A stretch of 64,000 nucleotides of DNA, taken from positions 725,011 to 789,010 of the forward strand of contig CM035350.1 in assembly GCA_020137815.1 (NCBI GenBank). The letters run 5' to 3'. This document shows, piece by piece, positions 54,744 through 64,000 of this stretch. Each line of letters starts with the position of its first letter. Within the stretch, counting starts at the first letter, position 1. The notes under the pieces are model-generated. The model had not been told where the DNA came from. It did no database searches and saw only the letters and a list, made by a program, of their open reading frames with translations. This DNA is from Hormiphora californensis. Lineage: Eukaryota; Ctenophora; Tentaculata; Cydippida; Pleurobrachiidae. The translations under genes were made by a program, and so were the position numbers.

Positions 54744-56314
54744 CCTCACTTTCTCTCAGTTGTTAGCATGCACTGTCTCCCGAGTGAGAGAGCTCTCCTT
54801 TGACCAATCACGATCACTCATCCCGGTCACGTGCCTCTCTCTAGAAAGCTTTAGTGGACACCTTGCATCGGCTCACATCATCTTGACCCGGACAATCCTA
54901 GCTTTTTGGCACAATGATGTTCACACTACCATGTGTACTTGCAGGGGCAAGGTGTACTAAATTTAGTAGGACAGTAGATAGAGTTTAAATAACGTTGCTT
55001 TAGTATGAGAAGTTCACACCGATCGATTTATTGCAGTACCACTAGTGTGGTTTGGAAAGCACGTGATTCGCACACTCATAGACACATGACGATGGAGAGA
55101 GAGGGAGATTGAGAGATAGAACCGGTAGGGAAAATGTATCAATGTAGGGGGAGATCGCAGCAGGAGCCTAGTAACGACTAGTATTCAGTGTATTCTAGAT
55201 ATATGTAGGAGCAGCTTAGGCAAATTAAGTTTCGTCAAACGCGTAGCGATCTATTTGTCAATTCAGAATCGGCTGGTTTAACAGCAAAGTCATTGTCAAT
55301 TTCAGAAGTAAACTGATCAATTATCAAACTCTTATATAGTGGTTGCGTAGTGCGTACTACGGACAAAAGTAGAATCAAAACTCTGTAATCCATGACAAGA
55401 AATAATGGCTTATACCTCGAACTCAGCTTTTTAACTCGAAATCTTAACAAGCCAAAACTAAAATGAAATATGGGCACGAGAGTGATTTATAGAGTGCATT
55501 AAGCCGCACGTCAGTAGTTTATTCACGCAGATCATCTCACATCTCACTACTACGCACTATCCCCCTCCACCGGGCTGTTAAAACACAGATGGAGTGAGAG
55601 ATGCGAAAACAAGCAGCTGAAGCATGCTGAGTGACGTCTTTGTCTTTGTCACAGCTGTGGTCACGTGATCTCTCTCCTCCTATCCTATTGGTCACTATTT
55701 GCAGCTGCCGGGGGCACTCCCCTAATACAATACTTGGAACTCATGGTTTATGAGCATATCATGAGGGGGGCTAACTACGCAATTCTCTACTGACGTGGGA
55801 CAGCTCAAACAAGATGTGTTTGTTTGGGATGGGGCTATCAAATAGAGCTGGTTACTTGTTTAACACACTGGACTGCTGATTGACAATCATGGTCTACAAT
55901 CAGCTCAGGTCGATCTATAAGAGATCGTGAGAAAGCATGGCAGATGAACCGCATATAGTGCAACAATAGAGCATAAAGAGGACTACACTTGGTGTAGTGG
56001 CCGTGCACGAAGAGATTGCTATGGATCTCCCTCTAAATCATAGCAAAACGCTGTCCTTTGACACGCACCCCTGCACGCAAGGGGCTGCAAGCTAGTGTAG
56101 TCTGTATATACTGCTTGTGACAGATCCATGCAGAGAGTTCAATCTGTTTTCTGGAATACACAAACTGTTTCATGATAAATCAGCAGTAATTAATTCTACT
56201 AACAACACAAGTTAAACATTTTACCGAGTCCCTCTAGTCTTCAAGACTTTATCGAGGTTTACTGGCATGCACCCCCAAAATGAGGATTAGGGCGTAAAGA
56301 CATGATATTTGTAA
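54743..56314. other. Intergenic region between the Ig-receptor and EXD1-like genes
   Basis: Promoter side of the Ig-receptor gene. Contains several CACGTG E-box-like hexamers. A minus-strand 80-codon open frame at 55235-55477 with a hydrophobic stretch has no other support. Nothing else recognised. Confidence 0.45.
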
Positions 56315-59300
56315 TTATTTCTGAGCTAAGATATGGGCAGTAGCCTCGAAATCTCTCTGGATCTGTTTCGCCAAATTTTTCTTTATTTTCAGTGTAGTTT
56401 CACCATCGTAACTGCTTCGTACCAACACCGAGCTTCCATCTGGCTGTAAACAGGGTATAATACATGTGTCAAACAGCTGTGTTTTAATGAATCTTCTAAG
56501 AGATCGAGTTCTAGCTGCCAGGGGTCGGTCCCGCCAAACAGAGTCCTACTTCTAGTTTCTAGTGGAACCTACCGATCGGTAGTAGACGTCGCTTAGGATC
56601 CGTAAACAGCTCACACAGACGGCGTTCTCTTCTTTTCGAATCATGGGGCCTGTAAACTCACACGAGGGACCGTATCGGAAGCACTGGAAGCACCTGTAGT
56701 AGAGAGAGGTGCACATTATAACACCACGACATTCCATTATGCTCAACAAGTACTGATCTGATGAGTAGTAGTACAGTACCCCAATTTACTGACCTGATTA
56801 TACCGATAGGGTAGTCTGTAGAGATGCGGCAAATGATTCTATTTGGTATTATCTCAGATGTCTCGATGACAGAGTTGGTCCTTACAGGTCTGGAGGATAG
56901 AAGGGCGCAGTACGTCTCAGATGATAACCACCAGTTGATGTATTTCTTGGTCTTGTAGGCATCCAGCCAGTCAAATTTATCAAACATCAGCAGTAGTACA
57001 CGCTGGTAATCAAGAGCCCAGTCTATACACCTGTATATATGATGTAGTGGTGATGTACATTGTACACACAGTGTACATTATACACACAGTGTACATTATA
57101 CACACAGTGTACATTATACACACAGTGTACATTATACAATATACACACAGTGTACATTATACACACAGTGTACATTTTACATACAGTGTACATTTTACAC
57201 ACAGTGTACATTATACACACAGTGTACATTATACAATATACACACAGTGTACATTATACACACAGTGTACATTTTACATACAGTGTACATTTTACACACA
57301 GTGTACATTTTACACATAGTGTACATTTGTTCATTTCACACACAGTGTACATTTTACACGCAGTACATTATGTACTTTTTAAGAGGGGCTCTGGTATCCC
57401 CTTCTCTCTTCTTCCAGTTACTAAAGTTGATTTTAGTAGTACAAATGAAGGGAGGTGCGAGGTAGAACCTCAACATCTCTTCCAGAGTCATGAACATGGT
57501 CATGTCCGTCTTCTTCTCCCACTTCTGAAGGGTAGGTTGAACTGTTCATACTGTTATTATAGCTCCAGGACGTAAAACAATGGGGGCCGGGGTAGGGAGT
57601 GTATGCTATTTGCTAACAATTGGGGCGAACATAGTTCACGGCTCAGTTTGACTCTAGAGAACTTCATAATGTACTGCTTACTAATTCCTCCTCTATATAA
57701 GTTTTCCTGAAGGGTAGTTCCTCCAGGCCGAGATGTTTTATTCGCCCTCTCTCAAACGCTTCCATCACTTTCAAATCGTACATCCCTGAATAGAAACATG
57801 TATTTGCCTGGCGCCGCGACCCCATCAGAGCGCACTTGAGAATCAAATGGGGTCTGGACGTCTGGTGCCATGACAGCCATGTATCGAGACTGTACTGGTA
57901 CAGTGTACCAGTACAGTTTCGATGCTCGATGACAAGTACCAAGTATAATAGGTGCAAGTAATGTATCAGATAACGAGATATCATACCCCTGAGTTCCCTC
58001 TTTTGAACATGTTTCATGTAGTCAGCAAAGTGCCGGCCATCAAACAAGAACTTCTCCACCATTGGGTCCTCTAGTATGGGCAGGAGAGTGTTCCAGTAGA
58101 CTGGACTTATCATGTCAACAATGTAGGTGTGCCCATTGAGGGTACTGATCACCACAAACTCTACCCTGCATTTATCATCTGGGGTCGAGGAGGGGGTTAG
58201 AGGGGGTTGTATTGGTGACATGGACAGTGGACACCTTATGGTACCAAGAGGTTTTATAGGGTGGAATCATTCTAGTAATGTAATAATCTCTGCTGAGACA
58301 GTGTTCATCCTGTGTGATCCCTGCTACTCTCCTGTCAGTGTCTGTCCTGTAATGCGGTATTCCCTCTCGCTCATCTGCCCTGTCTGTCTCAGTATCTTGT
58401 GCACGTGCAGTAAGATTGGTAGTTAGCTCGTTGTGGAAATAAAGCTAGCTGTTCATGTGAAATCAGCTAACACTCATTGAGTGAAGCACGTGATGTAGAG
58501 AGTGACGTGATGTAGAGAGTGTCACGTGACATGTAGAGAGTGTCACGTGTCTTACCAAATCGAGATATCTCCTTCCCGATAAAGTTCACTACGATATGGT
58601 AGTGGTCCTGGCGGACCTTGTAGCTCCAATAGCTCTCTAGGAAGGTCATGGCCTCCTTTAAATCCTTCTCTTCTCGTATCACTCTGGGAATGGGAAGTAT
58701 TGGGCATGTTGTGCCCCTCTGTGTTCGCGGACAATGGAAAGTTATAAATGAATTATAGAATCAGAGATGCCTTACGAGTAAGTTACTAATAAGTTACTAA
58801 TAGTAACACAGTACAAAACTAAAGTTCCTCATACCATCCTGTGGTCTGTAAGTAAACGAGGGTTTCAAGCTTCTATACCTAGTTGAGTAACTTGAGACAA
58901 TACCTGTACTTGATTCCATCGGGACCTTCCTGCCAACCCAGGTTTACCCGGACCTGAATAATTATCATCTTGATACCCCACCGCCATCTCTGTCTTGCTC
59001 TTGCCCTCTGTTCCTCTGTTAACTCTGAGGAAAAAGAATTTTAGACAGTGCACTGTTTTAGCCTGACATTGATTGCCAAGTTAGACTGCAATTCGCAAGC
59101 AAGGGTGTATGTAAGGTGTATCGTGGCCGTTTCAATTTCATCGGTACCGCCAGACCTCTAAAGGTCACAGAACCCCGATTTACTGGGTGGATAAACTTCC
59201 CCCGATATAGAAAACTAGCGGTATTTGACCCCGATATGCCGGACAAATCCCTTTTGCCGAGCATCCCGGTAATTTGGGATTCGACAGCTCTAGTGTACTG

Positions 59301-60117
59301 CCATTTGCTGCCTAGCAGTCACCGGTACCCATTCTTGGATAGAGCATGCAAAGAGGCCAGGCCGGTCTGGTGTTGTCTCTGACCACTTGTTGACCCCTAA
59401 CAACTGACCACAGTTCTCTGAGAATAGGGTCACCACAGTTCTCGCTATGAAAATAGGTTCAGGACAATGCTCTGACAGGTCTGGTCGCGAAGAAGTCACA
59501 GTATTTGACAACCCAGGCGTCTCGGTCCATAATAACAAGGGCACGCCATGACTCACTTTTTTTACGAGGGGGCCAGAATGTATCAACATTAGCTTTGAAA
59601 GTCGATGGTGGCAATACCATGACCCCTCTCAGTCCCTGCTGGGAACTAGGACAACGTTCAAGACAATCTTCTCACTGCGTCAGATACAACTATGCTGTCT
59701 CAGAGTGCACCTCCAAAGAAGAGAGGGTTGTCCTAGCACACAGATTAGATCAAAATAAAAAGCGGCTCGTTTTTTGTTGGTAAGAAATCTTGACTCTGAT
59801 AAAAAACAACAAACTGTCACTGAAAATCTTCACTTATATTCCTCTATCTCTACTTCCAGCTCTCTCACGCTCACGGAAATTAGATATTAGAAGCACGTGT
59901 CATTTCTCACGTTTAGGAGAAAATTAGCTCGCATCTAGTTCACATGTGATCACACGTGCAAACCCATCTTCACTGCACACCATTTTAATAGTTTAGTACC
60001 ACGAAATAACCCTTCGCTCCGGCAAGGGAGGGGTTACTTCGTTACCACAACAGTGTACCGACCTGCTTTAAGATCTGGTTCCGACTCTACAGTAGTGGGG
60101 GTGGGTGGCAGAACCAT
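56315..60117 (-). CDS. EXD1-like protein with degenerate DEDD exonuclease fold and Cys-rich tail
   Basis: Nine exons are modelled: 60063-60117, 58904-59024, 58556-58683, 57987-58178, 57682-57785, 57422-57524, 56794-57030, 56573-56693, 56315-56443. The start MVLPPTPTTVESEP joins in phase. The middle reads HIVVNFIGKEISRFG, FVVISTLNGHTYIVDM, LLPILEDPMVEKFLFDGRHF and MYDLKVMEAF, the pattern of RNase D/Egalitarian/EXD1 exonuclease domains. In the Exo I position the usual DxE is VNFIGKE, so the metal-binding Asp is missing. Family knowledge: mouse EXD1 is also catalytically inactive and works as an RNA adaptor in piRNA biogenesis. The C-terminal part has CFQCFRYGPSCEF...CVSC, a likely zinc-binding motif. 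All junctions are in phase except 57422/57030, off by one base. Confidence 0.6.
57047..57370. repeat. 18-bp minisatellite (TGTACATTATACACACAG) in the EXD1-like gene
   Basis: Roughly 17 units, some truncated, in the intron between the 57.4-kb and 57.0-kb exons. Open frames on both strands are artefacts of the repeat. The unit is partly self-complementary (TGTACA). Confidence 0.93.
57808..57870. repeat. Mini GC-rich hairpin, copy 1
   Basis: CTGGCGCCGCGACCCC pairs imperfectly with GGGGTCTGGACGTCTGGTGCC across a ~27-base loop. A related copy lies at 60456-60522. Confidence 0.55.
58490..58552. repeat. Short CACGTG-containing tandem repeat
   Basis: Three to four copies of a GTCACGTGATGTAGAGA-like unit sit directly beside a donor (minus strand) of the EXD1-like gene. 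Confidence 0.6.
59025..60062. other. First intron of the EXD1-like gene
   Basis: About 1 kb with open frames in several directions (for example 59116-59382) but no recognisable protein or paired repeat. Could be an old mobile-element fragment. Confidence 0.4.
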
Positions 60118-60455
60118 AATTCTAACTTATGAGAGGGGGGAGTGTTGGGGGATCAATAACTCGGCAGCACTCTCGCTAGAACCCCTTACAGTTACACGGC
60201 AAGTTCGACACACACAAATGTAGCAAATACTACGTATAATACGCTAACACATTGACATATGCACGTGTCTATACCCGCATATATAACACTATCCACTGGG
60301 ATCTAAATGAGTAAGCCATGGGTTCCAGGATTGGATGTTTCAAGGAGTCACTATGTTACTCACACAGATCGGATTAAAGGACTAACAAAATGGGCTCACT
60401 TAAATACTTCATGTCAAAAAGAAATAGGCTCATACGATCAGTAAACATGTGATGT

Positions 60456-60522
60456 CTGGCGCCGCCGACCCGATCTGATTTCTGAGCGGAATGTCAATCA
60501 AAACAGGGTCTGGCGGCGCCGG
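60456..60522. repeat. Mini GC-rich hairpin, copy 2
   Basis: CTGGCGCCGCCGACCC and GGGTCTGGCGGCGCCGG form a stem around a loop containing GAGCGGAATGTCAATC. It shares arm sequence and loop length with the copy at 57808-57870, suggesting a very small mobile family. Confidence 0.6.
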
Positions 60523-60731
60523 ACAGTGAGCTTGTATCACATCAGTAAACAGTTTAAAATGAAGGTGGCTAAAATTTAATATCATATCATCTTCCCAATC
60601 TCTCTCACAAACACAGTCCCATAAAGGATTTCTTATTGTCTTATCCCTTTTCGAGTCTATCTGTATCACATCTCTTTTCACTGAATTTCAGCTGGGTTCA
60701 TCATTATTAATAGATCTAACTGCCCCACAGA

Positions 60732-63700
60732 TCAGAACAAGTTGACAGCCTTCTTGGCTCTGATTTGTTTCCACTTTGGCAACTTGTCGTACTCTTCTAA
60801 TGACATCCCAAACACCTCCAAAAAGTCCCGGTCCTCTAGGTACCTCTGAAAGGGGGAGAGCTGGTTAGTTGTACATAATTAGATCACATATCAACATATC
60901 TCTTAGGCAGCCGGCAGGGATGTATCTATAGACGTTTGTTTAAATACATAATATCTAATAGTCAGAGTTTTTGTTATTCTCTCTGTGGCTGAACAAATGA
61001 ACCAGACGGGTATAATGTCGCAACAAGTTTCGAGGATCTACCTCTTCATCGGGCTCAAATTTATTTGTTTAAAGTAGTGTTGAAAAGTTTGAAACACTAC
61101 TTTAAACAAATAAATTTGAGCCCGATGAAGAGGTAGATCCTCGAAACTTGTTGCGACATTATACCCGTCTGGTTCATTTGTTCAGCCACAGAGAGAATAA
61201 CAAAAACTCTGACTATCAAACATGAGGCTAATAAACAGTTATCCGATCACCCAACTGTCATAATATCTAACAGACAAAAGAAGTGATACCCTCCATAAAA
61301 GGACTGAAGAGACACCTCACATTTCCACGACTCACCTCTTTATTGACAACATCCACTCCATCAGGAACAATGTTCTTCACTAGTACATCATACGGGTACT
61401 TCCTGCTGTATTTCTCTAGCTCCTCGTCCACAGAACTAACCAACACGTCCCCAAACTGGGCCACCAACTCCTCGTACGATTTACCACCCTGTAAAATAGG
61501 GGGGGGGGGGGTGATCAGCTTACTATAAGTATACAAAACCAGGTTACATGCATGGCTAGAGATAGGTATGTCAGGCCAATGCTCTAACCGCGGTTCTCAC
61601 GTGAGAACAGGGTCACTGGTTAGTCCAATGATGATACTCTGACAGATGGGACTTACCGACCACTTCCTAGGATCCCACGCCTGGAAATGTCCAGTGAACT
61701 TGGGAGGTTCCATGCCTTGTTTGACAGTTAACATTTCCACCTCTGTCTCGTCCCTCCCCGAGGGATCATTGCTAATGTACTCCTTCGCAGCAATCAGGCT
61801 CTCCTTCTTCTCTATATCATTGGCACCCTTACCAATCCACACAAACAACTGGAATGGGTGGATTTAGATTTAAATTTTTTTTGGATGGTTAGTACTGATA
61901 GTGATTTCGGTTATGATCACGTGTTCATATTGCACGTGCATGCTCCTTCATAAAACTAACCGCTATTCCGATATCCAGTAACATTATATCATCCTCTATC
62001 AAGTCATCCTGGTTAAAGTTATACACCTCCTCTGCATTGAACACTCCACACGCATTGCTAAGCTGGAAGAGTCGAGGTGGTCGCTGGTTGACAAGACTCT
62101 CTAGCTCCAGCCCATTAGCGTACTCAGTTTTACCTCCCAGTGCTGCCCAGAACTCTCCACTCTCGTTCTCCTCCTCCAGCTCTACGGTACCCACTGGGAG
62201 AGAGAAGAGAGATAGTTACTGGGAGTAGTTATTGGGGGATGGTTGGATGGAGAGCAGGGTAAAGTTATCGTAATACCTGGCTCGTTGATTCCTATAAGGG
62301 CGGGTCTGTCCAACTTTTCTGAAAGAATCTTTCCAGTGTGTTTCTCCTCTGCATCACAACCCTATAATAATAGGTTTAGAGGATGTTGGGGATGCACATC
62401 TCATATTCCCTCCCTCCCCCTCGGCCTAACCCGGGCCCACTTTTGGCTTTTGCAATTTTCTCTTATCATGCCCTCCCAAATAACTTACCTTACCGTACCA
62501 GATGAAGGTCTTGTTCTTGGTGAGGAATACAAATGAATCATTACTGTTTAGACTGCACGCCTTGGGCAGAACCTCTATCGTCCTAACGTACTCATTCAAA
62601 CACTTGATGTGGAAGAGTCTGGATGTAGTTGGCCCAGTCCCCACACTACCCTCCAGATCTCCCTTCCGGGTGTGATTGAACCCGCTCTCTACCCCGCCCT
62701 GTAGAATGGTGATCCTCCTACCGAACATCCTCATGAAATGGAAGGGTTCCTTCCCCTGTACCACCCTGACTGTCTGTGAGCTCCACCCCACCTCACTATC
62801 AATCCTAGTGGCATGGAGGGCTGCTGACCCCTTCTCATCACTAGTAGAATGAGATCCCAACCAGAAATATGTGATATAACTCTCGTGGTTGCGGCCTGGC
62901 TGTATGTAGGTGTATAGGATCACGTAACTGTCACCGTCCCAGAAGAACCCGTACATCTCAGGAGGGACATCCACCAACTCAAAACTCTCTACCCTCCAAA
63001 TCTGGGGAAGGGGATTGGGGGATTAGTAACACTTTTAAAAAGAGGGTCTCTAAAACACTGGTCGGGAAGAGACAAGAGGGAGGGGTAGCTACCAATCTAA
63101 AGATCACGGGAGGGTGGTGTATACTACCTTGATAGTTCCACTTCCATCGTCTCTAACATCATCCTGCATCAGCTCCTCCTTCCTCTGCCTCTTGTAGAAC
63201 CCACTCAGATCCACACTCTGCTTCTTGATCTGCCCTGGTTCAGGGTCCACCTTGGTCGGCAGGTTGACAGTAGGAGAGGGCCAGGCAGAGAAACAACTTC
63301 TAAACAGGTTGTCTTCAGCCCCCTCTACCACCCTACAGAGGGGTGTCCACGTTGGGTACCCCTTGTCGTTGATGAATTTCTAGGGAAAGGGAGATGATGT
63401 TGGGAACTGCGGAGAGGAAGGGGAGGATGTTAGGAACTGGGGAAATGGGGTATATAGTAGGGGTTGTAGGAAACATTTCAGGGGTTTGTATTAGGGGTGG
63501 AGATGGTAACTAATTAATGAATTGGTAATTACCTGAGCATGCATGAAAGCTTGGTTTCTCTCCTGTTGTGTAGCACCTTTCCCAATCCACGCGTACACCC
63601 CACTGTTCCCCATATCCAGTATAAAGGCGTCCTGACTATCCAGCAGATTGTGATCTAGTGGTGCCTGTCCTACAGGTGTGATCTCTACAAACCCTGCCTC

Positions 63701-64000
63701 GTCACACACTCTGTACAGTGTGATCTCTCTAGCAGTCTGGTCGGCTAGTTCATCATCCCCTCCCTCCCCTGCTGATCTGATCAACACCTCCTCACCAGCA
63801 ACCCTCCCCAACTGATCATAGAACTTCTGCCTCATCCTCTCATCCTCAGGGGATGCCAGCATCATGGTCCCCCTCCCTCCCTTCTCCTCATCCCTTATCT
63901 TCCTCGCAAACTCCATCCCCTTTATCTTCTCCAACCTGCTGCAGTCTGCCCCAACCCACACCCACACTGCATCTTTAGTGTCCAACACGAACACATCCCC
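60732..64000 (-). CDS. Villin-like actin-binding protein (5' part outside window)
   Basis: Exons (63533-64000, 63128-63379, 62489-63001, 62277-62361, 61961-62193, 61657-61848, 61336-61488, 60732-60845) encode ~670 C-terminal residues. They start inside a gelsolin repeat (DAVWVWVGADCSRLEK) and continue through repeats G3-G6: YAWIGKGATQQER, DDGSGTIKIWRVE, YGFFWDGDSYVILYTY, EFWAALGG, FNQDDLIEDDIMLLD and FVWIGKGAN. They end in a villin headpiece (FLEVFGMSLEEYDELPKWKQ, then AKKAVNLF). Headpiece plus six-repeat order identifies villin/advillin rather than gelsolin. Villins bundle, cap and sever F-actin in a calcium-dependent way. The N terminus and first repeats lie beyond position 64000. Confidence 0.93.
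60958..61216. repeat. 259-bp near-perfect palindrome in a villin intron
   Basis: Arms of ~125 bases, beginning ATAGTCAGAGTTTTTG, pair around a few unpaired bases near 61087. The outermost TA could be a target dinucleotide. No coding capacity. Confidence 0.9.

Noticed and set aside
55235-55477. 80-codon minus-strand frame with a hydrophobic stretch
   Set aside because: No splice context, homology or repeat support; AT-rich intergenic sequence easily gives such a frame.
57047-57575. Tyr/Thr/His-rich frames of 90 and 171 codons
   Set aside because: Translations of the 18-bp intronic minisatellite.
58836-58846. 11-base microexon of the EXD1-like gene between AG and GT
   Set aside because: Including it produces an immediate stop in the next exon, while skipping it keeps the frame.
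1-64000. tRNA, rRNA or CRISPR array
   Set aside because: No cloverleaf-like or rRNA sequence was recognised, and the direct repeats here are minisatellites without spacers.

Overview
The window is a gene-dense eukaryotic (animal) nuclear sequence. Genes have many short GT-AG introns, and the proteins are typical of animals: rhodopsin-type receptors, immunoglobulin-domain proteins, a TAF1 with two bromodomains, aftiphilin and villin. Compact genes, nested genes, expanded receptors and abundant foldback elements would fit an early-branching metazoan such as a sponge. The sequence alone does not fix the species.

Layout: (1) a 602-bp palindrome at the left edge; (2) a Schlafen/AlbA_2-like gene (+) whose last intron carries 19 tandem copies of its own splice acceptor; (3) a single-exon ERI2-like exonuclease (+) broken by two frameshifts; (4) TAF1 (+), about 28 exons from 4948 to 30913; (5) aftiphilin (+); (6) DDX46/PRP5 (+), 15 exons from 34692 to 47087; (7) on the minus strand from 47578 to the right edge, a six-Ig transmembrane protein with a very long charged helix and a dynein-stalk-like tail, an EXD1-like protein, and villin (its 5' part runs off the window). 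Three further genes lie antisense inside introns: a GPCR in TAF1 intron 1, a secreted Ig-like gene in TAF1 intron 5 and a second GPCR in DDX46 intron 11.

The introns are full of non-autonomous DNA elements. Several have target-site duplications readable by eye: 8-bp hAT-like (two), TTAA-flanked giant palindromes (two related copies), a TAA-flanked element with its empty site preserved nearby, and a TCTAA-flanked element. A recurring oddity is tandem duplication across exon-intron junctions (SLFN-like acceptor x19, DDX46 donor x5, TAF1 acceptor x2 and donor x2).

Functionally, TAF1 (transcription initiation) and DDX46 (U2 snRNP/prespliceosome) are core nuclear machinery, aftiphilin acts in clathrin traffic, and ERI2- and EXD1-like proteins belong to small-RNA/RNA-decay families. 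These genes do not form one pathway. Several coding regions contain isolated 1-base frameshifts, mostly at or near short homopolymers, so residual assembly indels are likely. Exon boundaries were read by eye from splice signals and reading phase and should be treated as models.
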